Positions 8,380 through 17,519 of a stretch of 64,000 nucleotides of DNA are shown piece after piece (the stretch's first letter is position 1; each line of letters begins with the position of its first letter). The notes beneath the pieces were generated by a model. The model did no database searches, was not told the DNA's origin, and saw only the letters and a list, made by a program, of their open reading frames with translations. The stretch covers positions 335,191 through 399,190 of the forward strand of contig CAYTPI010000001.1 of the NCBI GenBank assembly GCA_964439625.1, read 5' to 3'. A program made the position numbers and the translations under genes. The DNA is from CAYTPI01 sp964439625 (GTDB taxonomy: Bacteria; Chloroflexota; Anaerolineae; Aggregatilineales; UBA3940).

Positions 8380-8913
8380 TTACGCTACATCTTTCTCAAT
8401 AAATGCACGTAGTAACCAAGCCATCTCTTGGTGTTGCTGCAAAAGACCCGTGAGGAAGTCCTCTGCACCAGCGTCGTTATGAGTGCTTCCCGCCGCATCT
8501 AGGTCATCTCGTAGATAGCGTACCATTGCTTCGTGGTCACGCACGAGGTCTCGTAGCATCGTGACGGCATTTGGGTATGCACCACCACTCTCTTGTAGTC
8601 GAGCAAGTGTATTAAATTCATCCAAGGTGCCAGGCGTATGGAAGCCATATGCTCTAACACGTTCAGCAATCTCATCGATGGTGCTGGTTAGCACTGTGTA
8701 CTGCTCTTCGAATACTTCATGCAAGGAATGAAACATATGGCCCGTTATATTCCAGTGATACTTACGTAGCTTTAAGCGTAGTTTGAACTCATCTGCTAGT
8801 GTGGTCACCAGCAATTGGTAAACCCCCTCGCGTTGTTCGGTTGTTAGTCCAAGGTTTGGAAGAACATTCTCGTTCTGCACAATAACGTGGTTATCAAGCA
8901 GTGTATTATCCAT
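8380..8913 (-). CDS. dps: Dps-family ferritin-like DNA protection protein
   Basis: A 177-residue Dps protein. Members assemble into 12-subunit cages that oxidise and store iron and often bind DNA in starved or peroxide-stressed cells. The core signature is at residues 51-84: KYHWNITGHMFHSLHEVFEEQY with His53, followed by TIDEIAERVRAYG with Asp80 and Glu84, matching the intersubunit ferroxidase residues. The length and the helical pattern to the C-terminus are normal. An AGGAAAA element lies upstream of the ATG. It is transcribed alone and converges with the preceding gene. Confidence 0.93.
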   Translation of the reverse strand: MDNTLLDNHVIVQNENVLPNLGLTTEQREGVYQLLVTTLADEFKLRLKLRKYHWNITGHMFHSLHEVFEEQYTVLTSTIDEIAERVRAYGFHTPGTLDEFNTLARLQESGGAYPNAVTMLRDLVRDHEAMVRYLRDDLDAAGSTHNDAGAEDFLTGLLQQHQEMAWLLRAFIEKDVA

Positions 8914-9010
8914 AAAAGTAAAGTTTTCCTGTTTGTGACTTAACTCTACCCATATTATTGAGTCGGCTATCTTAATATCGGGTTATCGTAATCTAAAAAT
9001 TGTATAAAAA

Positions 9011-9916
9011 CTAGAGCACACCAGCAGCTACTAGCCCCCAACTAATCACCTGAGAGGCTATCATCCCGACCATCGCGTAAACAGTTGGATGAGGTGATTT
9101 GCTGCGAATATATTGGCTGGCCCCCCAAACAATCAACGGCGTGATGGTCAATGCAGCTACAACTGTTGCTGTTGGCAGCAAACCACGCAGGAGATAGTAG
9201 ATATTCAGTATGACGACACTGGCTGCAACGACATAGTAAAGTGTGCGTAGTTGTGATGGTTGCCAGCGTGTAGCAAGTGTGTTCTTCCCGACTTGGGCAT
9301 CTGGTGCACGGTCGGGCCATGTGACAGCTAGGAGATTCACAAACACCAACAATGTCAACGGCAAAGTTGCGGTAATGGGCAACCATGTGACGCTCCCAAG
9401 CACCACGCTGTACCCATAGACTGGCATCATCATCCCACCCAGTAACGCGTTATCAAGTTCGCCCCAGCCATTCCAAGCGAGAGCTAATGGAGGCAGCGAA
9501 TACATCCATCCCAGAAACGCGATCAAGCCTAAAACGAACAACGATACTCCGTTATGGATCCCAAGGGCTACCGCTGCCACTTGGATAATGAGGCCGAGAA
9601 TAAGCGTTACCCATGCTGCCTGCAAGGCTAGGCTTCGCGGAACACTACCGCTAGGCAGCACGCCGCTGCCACCAGAATAGGGTGTGCGTGCCGCCAATTG
9701 ATCAGTTTCGTAGTCGGCATATTCATTCGCATAGTGAACCGAAAGTGAAACGCATAGCCCAGCCGCAAGCGCCCACACAAGCGTAGAAAACGCTAGCTGA
9801 CCGCCGCCATGACGTGCGATCAACACGCCATGGCAAAATACTAACCCAATCGCCAATACTTGCTTTGGTCGTGCCATCCAAAACAGGGCGACCATTATGC
9901 GCGTAAAGTTCTTCAT
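9011..9916 (-). CDS. UbiA-family prenyltransferase (MenA-like)
   Basis: A 301-residue polytopic membrane protein of the UbiA superfamily, which joins polyprenyl chains to aromatic acceptors. The first aspartate-rich motif is NEYADYETDQ and the second lies in PDRAPDAQVGKNT, both on predicted cytoplasmic loops, with about eight to nine membrane helices. The sequence between the motifs (PYSGGSGVLPSG) is closest to the 1,4-dihydroxy-2-naphthoate branch used in menaquinone synthesis, but no men genes adjoin it. The acceptor is therefore an inference. Confidence 0.82.
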   Translation of the reverse strand: MKNFTRIMVALFWMARPKQVLAIGLVFCHGVLIARHGGGQLAFSTLVWALAAGLCVSLSVHYANEYADYETDQLAARTPYSGGSGVLPSGSVPRSLALQAAWVTLILGLIIQVAAVALGIHNGVSLFVLGLIAFLGWMYSLPPLALAWNGWGELDNALLGGMMMPVYGYSVVLGSVTWLPITATLPLTLLVFVNLLAVTWPDRAPDAQVGKNTLATRWQPSQLRTLYYVVAASVVILNIYYLLRGLLPTATVVAALTITPLIVWGASQYIRSKSPHPTVYAMVGMIASQVISWGLVAAGVL

Positions 9917-10048
9917 ATCGCTTAGAGCAGATTAAATAGGGCGATCTTACAAGTAAATAGCCTATCGGCTGTATGGATGCGGCAAAATTTGGGAATTTGT
10001 GATATTTTAATAACCAGTAAGGTGACGCTATCAAAATGGAGGCATCAA

Positions 10049-10375
10049 ATGTCAAACAGTGGAAGTGAAACGGGAAGTTTTCTCTCAGGCTTGCTTATTG
10101 GTGGTTTGATCGGTGCAGGCGTTGCACTTTTGTACGCGCCGCAGTCCGGTGAACAAACCCGTCAGCAGATTGCCGACAAGAGTATCGAACTTCGTGATCA
10201 GGCCGAGTCTGAACTGAACAAACTTCAGGAACAGGCTCAGGCGACGGTTAACGATGTACAGACCCGCGTGAACCAGCTTACTGCTGACGCGCAGAGTCAG
10301 GTTGAGAAGGCCCGTGCTCAGCTCGAAGGTACAATCAGCAAGAACAATTCAACAACTGAAGAAACTGTTTCCTAA
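10049..10375 (+). CDS. YtxH-domain protein
   Basis: A 108-residue protein with an N-terminal glycine-rich membrane helix (GLLIGGLIGAGVALLYAPQSG), the hallmark of YtxH, followed by a long charged coiled coil of about 75 residues with repeated Gln/Glu/Ala heptads. ATG 10049 is chosen because a GGAGG ribosome binding site lies 6-8 bases upstream; the open frame continues to 9977. Family members are general-stress, membrane-associated proteins of unclear mechanism. A terminator follows directly. Confidence 0.85.
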   Translation: MSNSGSETGSFLSGLLIGGLIGAGVALLYAPQSGEQTRQQIADKSIELRDQAESELNKLQEQAQATVNDVQTRVNQLTADAQSQVEKARAQLEGTISKNNSTTEETVS

Positions 10376-10395
10376 TATCGCTCCGAGCGTACCTT

Positions 10396-10437
10396 AAACA
10401 GGCCGTAGCACGAGCGCTGCGGCCTGTTTTGCTTTTT
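10396..10437 (+). terminator. Rho-independent terminator after YtxH gene
   Basis: AAACAGGCCG (10396-10405) pairs with CGGCCTGTTT (10420-10429), followed by the T-rich stretch TGCTTTTT. Confidence 0.85.
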
Positions 10438-10541
10438 CCCTCTGTTAGAAGCACATCATAAAAGAAAAGAAGCATGGGAATGATTCATCTGTGGAGTAGA
10501 CTCCTCAGGTCTACTTTCACAGCCAATTGCAAAGCGATTTT

Positions 10542-11831
10542 ATGCTTTCCGACAAACGACTACTGACGTTGTTTCTGCTGGTATTTTCGAACCTGCTGGG
10601 GGCAGGCGTCATCTTTCCGCTGCTGCCACTGTATGCTGAGGGCGAATTCGGAGCGACCGAGTTTCAAGCTGCGCTGTTGGCAACTGCGTATTTCGCTGCC
10701 CAATTCGTTGCATCGCCGTATCTAGGCCGCTTATCAGATCGTTATGGTCGCCGTCCAGTCTTAATTGGTAGTCAGGCAGGCACTTTATTGAGCTTCATGC
10801 TTTTCATCGTTGCGATCCCAATCGGACGCTGGCTGGATGCACAAGGAATCAACATGGGCATTAGCGGCGGGTTGTTCATGCTGTACGTGGCCCGTGTTAT
10901 GGATGGCTTGACTGGTGGCAACATTACGGCAGCACAAGCTTATGCCACCGACCTGAGTACGCCCCAAACGCGTGCCCAGTCTATTGGTGTTGTTAGTGCT
11001 GGGTTGAGTGCTGGTATTGTTTTTGGCCCAGCTTTTGGCGGTTTTCTGGTGACCCTCAACCCAACGGCACCATTTATTGGTGCCGCGGGTATCATCGGCG
11101 CAACCTTGCTGCTGACGTTCTTCACACTGGAGGAGTCACTCCCACCTGAAAAGCGTCAAGCTGGTGAGGCGGCCCGCCGGAGTATGTTGTTAAGCCCTAA
11201 TAAAACTCGTTTACTGGCAGATAACATCGTCAAGTTGATCATGGTGATTGGTTTTATGACGACGTTTGCCTTCTCAATGTTGACCAGTACCTTCGCACTC
11301 TTTGCTGACCGCATCCTCTTTGAGCCCACTGTTTCCGATGCGATTGTCGCTCGCAATGTGGGCATTATGTTGTCGGCTTTTGGGGTAGCAGGGTTTTTGA
11401 CACAACTCTTTGCCATTCGCCCAATGATCGCAAATTTCGGCGAGCAAAAGACGGTGGTCGCCGGGCAGTTTCTAAACGCCATTGCCTTATTGTTCATCGG
11501 GTTATCATCCAAAGCGGCTGTCGCGACGTTGTTCTTCTTTCCCTTTTCGATAGGACGTGGCGTCACCGACCCCAGTTTGCAAGCTATTCTGACTCGTTAC
11601 GGTACCGAACAAACTCAAGGCCGCTTGTTGGGTGTTTATCAGTCGTTTTTGAGTCTCGGCTTTATTGCTGGGCCAATTCTGGCAGGGGTTGTCTTCAGTG
11701 AGCTTGGTCCGCGGTCACCTTATGTGCTGGGGGCAGCGGTAATGGGTGTTGGCGTTCTGCTTAGCGCGGGACTTGCTACCCGTAACCTCCCAGCAAATGA
11801 CGATGCGCCTGTGCCTGTACCTACGAAGTAG
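10542..11831 (+). CDS. MFS transporter
   Basis: A major facilitator with 12 predicted membrane helices, about 430 residues. The signature loop between helices 2 and 3 is clear: GRLSDRYGRRPV. A tetracycline/multidrug-type helix 4-5 region follows (ARVMDGLTGGNITAAQAYATD), and the second half repeats the fold (FSIGRGVTDPSLQ). It is most like proton-coupled drug efflux proteins. The substrate is not predictable. ATG 10542 is preferred over TTG 10527; neither has a good ribosome binding site. Confidence 0.88.
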   Translation: MLSDKRLLTLFLLVFSNLLGAGVIFPLLPLYAEGEFGATEFQAALLATAYFAAQFVASPYLGRLSDRYGRRPVLIGSQAGTLLSFMLFIVAIPIGRWLDAQGINMGISGGLFMLYVARVMDGLTGGNITAAQAYATDLSTPQTRAQSIGVVSAGLSAGIVFGPAFGGFLVTLNPTAPFIGAAGIIGATLLLTFFTLEESLPPEKRQAGEAARRSMLLSPNKTRLLADNIVKLIMVIGFMTTFAFSMLTSTFALFADRILFEPTVSDAIVARNVGIMLSAFGVAGFLTQLFAIRPMIANFGEQKTVVAGQFLNAIALLFIGLSSKAAVATLFFFPFSIGRGVTDPSLQAILTRYGTEQTQGRLLGVYQSFLSLGFIAGPILAGVVFSELGPRSPYVLGAAVMGVGVLLSAGLATRNLPANDDAPVPVPTK

Positions 11832-11840
11832 GAAAACGAA

Positions 11841-11864
11841 AATGTGACCTGTTAGGGTCACATT
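11841..11864. terminator. Terminator between MFS and flavodoxin genes
   Basis: AATGTGACC (11841-11849) pairs with GGTCACATT (11856-11864) with a 6-base loop, between converging genes. The T-run is weak (AACTTTTA). Confidence 0.65.
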
Positions 11865-11891
11865 AACTTTTACCAAGTGATTAGCACTGGT

Positions 11892-12446
11892 TTAGAGTTT
11901 GTCGGCGTTTTGCATCTCGAGGAAACCTGGCTCAACGTAGTTAACGATCCACTCCACCAAACGCTTTTCGGTTTTCTCTGGTTCGTTGTCCTCATCGATA
12001 GCCAGTCCCATCAGCGTTTTGCCGTCGTCCATCAACCCGGCTGACCCTTCAAACTGATACTCATCGCGTGGGTATTGCCCGACGATGGTCGCACCCTTTT
12101 CCTCGGCTTTCTTACCGAGGATGCCAATGGCATCAACAAAACTGCTGCTGTAGCCAAACTGGTCGCCAAGGCCAAATAGTGCCAGCTTCTTACCACTCAG
12201 GTCGAGGTTATTCATATCAGGGTAGTAAGTTGCCCAGTCGTCTTGCAGCTCGCCGATGTTCCATGTTGGGCAGCTCCAGATCAAATAATCGTACTTTTCA
12301 ATTTGAGACTTATCTTTGACGGTGCCGATGTCAACCATCTCTACAATGTTTGGGGCAATGATGTCGTACATGCCCTTGAACTTCTCAACGACAGCGGTTG
12401 TGTGCCCTTCGTTGCTGCCATAAATCAGACCAATTTTTCTAGACAT
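11892..12446 (-). CDS. Flavodoxin
   Basis: Long-chain flavodoxin, about 184 residues, a small FMN electron carrier. The FMN phosphate loop is at the N-terminus (IGLIYGSNEGHT). The two flavin-stacking loops are at WSCPTWNIGELQDDW (with the Trp typical of loop 1) and FGLGDQFGYSSSF (with a Tyr in loop 2). The extra segment YPRDEYQFEGSAGL marks the long-chain type. ATG 12446 starts the conserved MSRKIGLIYGS. TTG 12467 would add seven residues and overlap the GGAG element. No partner gene is adjacent. Confidence 0.93.
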   Translation of the reverse strand: MSRKIGLIYGSNEGHTTAVVEKFKGMYDIIAPNIVEMVDIGTVKDKSQIEKYDYLIWSCPTWNIGELQDDWATYYPDMNNLDLSGKKLALFGLGDQFGYSSSFVDAIGILGKKAEEKGATIVGQYPRDEYQFEGSAGLMDDGKTLMGLAIDEDNEPEKTEKRLVEWIVNYVEPGFLEMQNADKL

Positions 12447-12543
12447 AATTTGCTTATACTCCTGCAAGAATCTTTGAACGTGATTTTGTTCACAAGTGAT
12501 TCAAGTATAACATACACCTCTAGAACCCTCTACCTTGACTCAA

Positions 12544-15036
12544 TCAGGTTGCTGCCCTCTCTAAACTCAATTGCAAGCGTTCAATTCGATCTGTCAATTT
12601 CTCACTACTGATCGTGGCCCGCCAGCGGTCAACCAACAGCGGAAAGGCAAAAGGAGTCGGTTTTGGTGGCGCTACCAGCCGGAGACTGCCTTCCGAGATG
12701 GACTGTAAAGTGCGATGTAAGCGAGTCTGCTCAAACTGCCTGTCGAGCACTTCCTGCCGGGCCTGCCACAGTAATAAATTATCCTGCTCATATTTCTCTA
12801 GAACATCATAGATTAGGCTGGCGGAGGTTTGCAGTTGTTTTGCTGTCCGCCGTCCACCGGGGAAGTTCGGGTAGACTAGCCCAGAGACTCGTGCGATCTT
12901 GCGGAACTGGCGTTTTGCCATCTCAGATGAGTTAATGCTAGCAAAGATATCATCGATCAGGTCGTCTGGGTGCAGCAGGCCATCATTGAGGGCTTCTTCA
13001 ATTGGTGCTGGCTCTGCTGCTAAGAGCTCGAACCCGTAATCATTCGAGGCAATGGTGAAGGTGATCGGCGTTCGTTGGCTCAGTCGGTAGGCTACGAGGG
13101 CCGCTAAACCCTCATGGACTAACCGTCCTTCAAACGGGTAAAAAAACAGGTGATGCCCATCCCGTGTTTTGATGCGTTCGATCAGTAGTTCATCCGATCC
13201 TGGAATGAGCGACCATTGCGCTTGCAGCTCAAGGATTGGGCGCACGGCCTGCATTTCTGGCTCATTGTATTGACCGGCCCGTGCTTCATCCAGGCGTTGC
13301 CGAATGCCATTAGTGAGTTCGTCCGAGAGTGGGAGGGTGCCGCCAACCCACCGCGGGACGACGCCTTTCTTGCTGGTTGCTCTGCGCACATAGGCAGTCA
13401 TGTCTCGCGTGTGTTGGTATTCCAGAATGCGCCCCGCTAAGGTGAACTTATCGCCCTTATTTAAGCGGCTAATAAAGGTTTCCTCAACGCGCCCTAGTTT
13501 TTTGCCGTTGAGATAGCGTACCTGAAGTGTGCTATCACCCGTGATTGTGCCGATTGACATACGATGTGTCTGGGCTATGCGTTTATCACTGACGATAAAG
13601 CGACCATCTTCACCCTGTACAACACGGTGATATTGATCATATGCGTTGAGCGCCTTGCCCCCCCGCGTGACAAAGTCAAGCGCCCAATCCCACTCTGCTT
13701 GAGATAACGTCTGGTAGGCGTGTGTTGTACGCACCTCACGGAAGAGGGCGTCGGAATCAAAGCCCCCGCCGAGTGCCGCCGTCACCAGATGCTGAACGAG
13801 AACATCTAACGCATTGCGGATAGGGGGTCGTGCTTCGACCTCGCCGCGCAGGGCCGAGGCACGCACCGCAGCCACTTCGACTAGTTCAAAGGCGTGGGTG
13901 GGCACACATGTTGCTCGGCTTTCAACGCCGGGCTGGTGACCGCTACGCCCGGCCCGCTGCAATAATCGAGCGACCCCTTTCGGGCTGCCGACCTGAAAGA
14001 CCCGCTCTACCGGGGTAAAGTCAACGCCGAGGTCTAGGCTGGAAGTGCAGACAACCGCCTTCAGTTCACCTGCCTTCAGTGCTTCCTCGACCCATTCTCG
14101 TACCTCCCGATCAAGTGCACCGTGATGCAAGGCAATTAAGCCGGCCCAGTCTGGTCGCGCATTGAGAATTGCTTGATACCAGTTTTCCGTCTGATTGCGT
14201 GTATTGGTAAACACCAGTGAACTCTTGGCCTGTTCGATGCCTTCGAGCACCTGGGGCAGCAGTTTCAAACCGAGATGACCTGCCCACGGGAAGCGCTCCA
14301 TCGTTTCTGGGATCAGTGAGTCGACTGTGATTTGTTTCGATATGTGCCCCCGAATCAAGCGGCCAGTCGGTATCTCCCCGGTATGGATGTCCACAGCGCC
14401 CAACAGGGTGCGCATGGCTTCATCTAGATTGCCCATCGTCGCTGAAAGGCCCCACACGCGTAGCTCAGGCCGCCAGCGTCGCAGCCGGGCTAGGCCCAAT
14501 TCTGTCTGTACACCACGCTTGGACGACATTAATTCGTGCCATTCATCTAACACGACCATTTGTAAATGCTTAAATAATTCAGGGGCGTTTTTGCGGGCCA
14601 GTAAGATGGAGAGGCTTTCGGGTGTCGTCACCAGTGTGGTAGGTAGCCGCCGGCGCTGCCTGCTGCGCACTTTGGATGAAGTGTCTCCAGTACGTGTCTC
14701 AACTGTCCACATCGGGATTGCCATCTCCCTGATCGGAGCCATCAATGATTGGCTTGTGTCTGAGGCTAGTGCCCGCAGCGGTGTGATCCAAAGTACTCGC
14801 AAAGGGATATCGTAGCGGGGCGGCTTGTTGTTCTGTGTCAGGTAGGCCAGCAGTGGCCCCATCCAAACAGCGTACGTTTTGCCTGTGCCGGTTGGCGCAT
14901 GGATTAAGCCGCTTTCTCCGTTCAGATAGGCAAGCCAAACGTCTCGCTGAAACGCGAAAGGTTCCCAGCCGCGTTCGGCGAACCATTCGATGGCAGGTTG
15001 GAGGCGGCTGTCATCTGTCAAATTGTAATCTTTCAA
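12544..15036 (-). CDS. Ligase-associated DEXH-box helicase (Lhr-like)
   Basis: An 830-residue superfamily 2 helicase. Motifs in order: Q-motif region EPFAFQRDVW, Walker A APTGTGKT (residues 47-54), TPLRALASD, TTPES, motif II DEWH (about 164-167), motif III LSATMGN, then HHGALDREVR, CTSSLDLGVD and QRAGRSGH of the second RecA domain. The C-terminal half has the Lhr-type extension. DEWH and the overall length fit the ligase-associated DNA-damage-response helicases. The usual partners (ATP-dependent ligase, exonuclease, phosphoesterase) are not next to it here. It starts divergently from the pentapeptide gene. Confidence 0.9.
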   Translation of the reverse strand: MKDYNLTDDSRLQPAIEWFAERGWEPFAFQRDVWLAYLNGESGLIHAPTGTGKTYAVWMGPLLAYLTQNNKPPRYDIPLRVLWITPLRALASDTSQSLMAPIREMAIPMWTVETRTGDTSSKVRSRQRRRLPTTLVTTPESLSILLARKNAPELFKHLQMVVLDEWHELMSSKRGVQTELGLARLRRWRPELRVWGLSATMGNLDEAMRTLLGAVDIHTGEIPTGRLIRGHISKQITVDSLIPETMERFPWAGHLGLKLLPQVLEGIEQAKSSLVFTNTRNQTENWYQAILNARPDWAGLIALHHGALDREVREWVEEALKAGELKAVVCTSSLDLGVDFTPVERVFQVGSPKGVARLLQRAGRSGHQPGVESRATCVPTHAFELVEVAAVRASALRGEVEARPPIRNALDVLVQHLVTAALGGGFDSDALFREVRTTHAYQTLSQAEWDWALDFVTRGGKALNAYDQYHRVVQGEDGRFIVSDKRIAQTHRMSIGTITGDSTLQVRYLNGKKLGRVEETFISRLNKGDKFTLAGRILEYQHTRDMTAYVRRATSKKGVVPRWVGGTLPLSDELTNGIRQRLDEARAGQYNEPEMQAVRPILELQAQWSLIPGSDELLIERIKTRDGHHLFFYPFEGRLVHEGLAALVAYRLSQRTPITFTIASNDYGFELLAAEPAPIEEALNDGLLHPDDLIDDIFASINSSEMAKRQFRKIARVSGLVYPNFPGGRRTAKQLQTSASLIYDVLEKYEQDNLLLWQARQEVLDRQFEQTRLHRTLQSISEGSLRLVAPPKPTPFAFPLLVDRWRATISSEKLTDRIERLQLSLERAAT

Positions 15037-15109
15037 ATGTGTGATTCACCATCTGATTATATATGCTCTCAACATATCAACGCTCAGTTACCTTGCTGGT
15101 ACCCATCTG

Positions 15110-16942
15110 ATGACTGCCATATTTACCCTCTCTAACCCGATCTTTCGCGCAACTTATCGAAATAGCAGAGCAGGCAGCCGTGCACGTATCGCAATCGGAT
15201 TAAGCTTATTGCTGTTGATACCACTTTGGCTACTTGCTCCGGGCACCGTTCTGCCAGATGTCCCATTTCTTTTGGTTAAGTACGCTGTTTTTGTGGGAGT
15301 CATGAGTCTGCCACTGGTAAGTATGGGCTTATGCTTGCTGTGGCTACGACCTAAACAGGAACAAATAACTCTAATTGCTAATACAGCACTCTCTCAGCGT
15401 CAGATTGTAATGGGCTACTTGATGAGCTTCATTTACCAGACGCGCATATTGCTGTTAGGTTACTTACTATTACCTATGGTCTTGATCCCGACGATAGGCC
15501 ATATCTACCCCGCGCGCCTGGCTGATGTAGTGACGACAGTAGTTTGGTGCGTGGGTACACAGTTCTTGCTGGTAACAATGACAACCACCGCCATTATCCG
15601 TTGGCGCAAACGCGGATACCATGCGGCTATTGCTATGATGATGTTGTTGGTCGTGCTTACCGTAGTGAACGCTGCCGCATCCAATTCTATTCTAGCAGAT
15701 ATGTTGCAGTATGATTTCACCTTCCGGTTACTAACCGCATCCCGCGGGCTGTCTGGTAGGTTTCATTCTCTGGTTTTCGTTGGTATGCCTTGGATAGCAG
15801 CTTCCTTCTTGATCATGCTTCAGGCTGGTATCTATCATGTTTCAGTAAAAATGCAGCGTCTAGGCGTAGCCGTATTCATTGCTGTGGCTGCATTAAGTGC
15901 TGCCGCTGATGCTGCAACGACGGTGCGCATCAAGCAGGAACGGCAGCAGGTGCGTGTGCGCCTGACGTACTACAGTGATATTGGTGACCTATATACGCAA
16001 TTAAAACGTCGAGGCTGGCTCTATGATGGAACACTGAAAGGTGCGGATATTGGCTTACAAGCTGTTGCATATGATCTACATCGTGTTGATCTACGGCAGG
16101 CGAATATCTATGGTGTTGCCCTCAGTGACGCTAATCTACGGTTCGCTGATCTACGCGGGGCCACCTTCGGGAATGCCCAACTTCAAGGGGCTGACCTTTC
16201 CCATGCGGATTTAACAGGAGCCAGCTTACCACGCTCGACGTTAGCCGGAGCACGCCTGGACAGAGTGCGCGTCACTGGAGCGGACCTCCGTGATGTGGAC
16301 TTCAACGGTGCGCAGCTACGTGATATGACGTTCGCAGATATGCGCATGTTCCGGGCTGATTTTGCAGATGCTCAGCTTGAGTCGGTCGATTTTAGCGACG
16401 TTGACTTGTACAACACGAATTTCACTGGAGCTACCTTGACGAATACTACCTTTGACTCAAACACGATCTTGCCTGATCGTACTCGCTGGCAGCCAACCAC
16501 CGATATGGCACAGTTCACTGACAGAGATCATCCAGATTTCTGGGCGGGCTACATTGCACGGGCAAACCTTCCCATCGATCAATTAAGTGGCTTGAATCTG
16601 AGGAACGCATCGATGGGGGCAGCAGAATTTAAGGGGGCTAATATGAGTGAAGCGGATTTGTGGGGAGCAAACTTTCGCGGGTCAGATTTGCGCAATGTTG
16701 ATTTTAGCCGAGCGTATCTTAACGGGGCAGAATTGGCTTATACCAACCTACAAGGGGCACAATTTGCTGACTCAGACCTCACCCGGGCTGATTTTACCCG
16801 CGCCGTGGTTAGCTGTTCTCAACTAGAAGTTGCTCGAACGTTGACGGGGGTAACGCTGCCAGATGGAACTGTGCTCTCTGATGACAGTTTGCGGCAGCAA
16901 TCTTTTGCTGAATTGTGTCAGGCAGTTAACCCATCACGCTGA
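15110..16942 (+). CDS. Membrane protein with C-terminal pentapeptide repeats
   Basis: About 610 residues. The N-terminal 270 residues form about seven membrane helices, and the region with ALSQRQIVMGYLMS vaguely recalls ABC-2 permease subunits. Two blocks of A(D/N)LXX pentapeptide repeats follow, roughly residues 295-445 and 515-590 (for example LRGATFGNAQLQGADLSHAD), predicting right-handed quadrilateral beta helices. A non-repeat segment between them contains DRTRWQP. ATG 15110 begins a sensible protein (MTAIFTLSNP). The longer frame from 15041 adds 23 residues toward the divergent helicase. Its end overlaps the convergent gene by 17 bases. The function is unknown. Confidence 0.8.
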   Translation: MTAIFTLSNPIFRATYRNSRAGSRARIAIGLSLLLLIPLWLLAPGTVLPDVPFLLVKYAVFVGVMSLPLVSMGLCLLWLRPKQEQITLIANTALSQRQIVMGYLMSFIYQTRILLLGYLLLPMVLIPTIGHIYPARLADVVTTVVWCVGTQFLLVTMTTTAIIRWRKRGYHAAIAMMMLLVVLTVVNAAASNSILADMLQYDFTFRLLTASRGLSGRFHSLVFVGMPWIAASFLIMLQAGIYHVSVKMQRLGVAVFIAVAALSAAADAATTVRIKQERQQVRVRLTYYSDIGDLYTQLKRRGWLYDGTLKGADIGLQAVAYDLHRVDLRQANIYGVALSDANLRFADLRGATFGNAQLQGADLSHADLTGASLPRSTLAGARLDRVRVTGADLRDVDFNGAQLRDMTFADMRMFRADFADAQLESVDFSDVDLYNTNFTGATLTNTTFDSNTILPDRTRWQPTTDMAQFTDRDHPDFWAGYIARANLPIDQLSGLNLRNASMGAAEFKGANMSEADLWGANFRGSDLRNVDFSRAYLNGAELAYTNLQGAQFADSDLTRADFTRAVVSCSQLEVARTLTGVTLPDGTVLSDDSLRQQSFAELCQAVNPSR

Positions 16943-17510
16943 CGGCTTGCAACTGCTTCTGGATTTTGAGCACAAGTAGGTAAAAGATTAATGCAATGGG
17001 TACCCAACCGAGCGTTGCGCAAAATACAACCTGACGCCCATTGATTGCATACAGAGGCGGGTTCCACCAGTAGACCGGATATGCCCACAAATTAAATATA
17101 ACGGCTAGCGTTTCGACCAAGAAGGCAAACGCCACGCTCCACCCGATGATGATGGCCGCCTCGGCAGTGCGGAATCGCGTAAAATGAGGGCTTTCTAGCA
17201 ACCGCCGCACCAACAGCAGTCCGGCAACAACAATGCCACCATCCCATAGACTGGCTGATAGTGAAATGAGCGCAGCCAAACCTAGCCTGGCACCGGACGA
17301 CGGTTCGCATAGCCCTGAGCCGTCTTCACCCATTAGAAACAAGAGCGTTGTGACGGGCATCTCCCACAGGAAGAATGCAACCCCAACCGCAAGTAGATAC
17401 ATGACCCAGTCAAGCCGTTGGAAGAGCTTCCCTTGGCGATACAGCCAGTAGGTGCCGACTGGAATAGCCACTGACCCCAGTGTGATCAAGCTGCCGAAAA
17501 GAATGTCCAA
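16926..17510 (-). CDS. Hypothetical polytopic membrane protein
   Basis: A 194-residue protein with five to six membrane helices. Conserved-looking polar residues within membranes include FFLWEMP and NLWAYPVYWWNPP. I do not recognise the family. It is the last gene of a minus-strand set plsC - HEAT - this gene, with 9-base gaps, so a shared transcript is likely. It overlaps the end of the convergent pentapeptide gene by 17 bases. Confidence 0.65.
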   Translation of the reverse strand: MDILFGSLITLGSVAIPVGTYWLYRQGKLFQRLDWVMYLLAVGVAFFLWEMPVTTLLFLMGEDGSGLCEPSSGARLGLAALISLSASLWDGGIVVAGLLLVRRLLESPHFTRFRTAEAAIIIGWSVAFAFLVETLAVIFNLWAYPVYWWNPPLYAINGRQVVFCATLGWVPIALIFYLLVLKIQKQLQAVSVMG

Positions 17511-17519
17511 TATGACTGT

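Noticed and set aside
14327..14815. A 162-codon plus-strand frame inside the helicase gene
   Set aside because: It overlaps conserved helicase motifs on the other strand and shows no family resemblance.
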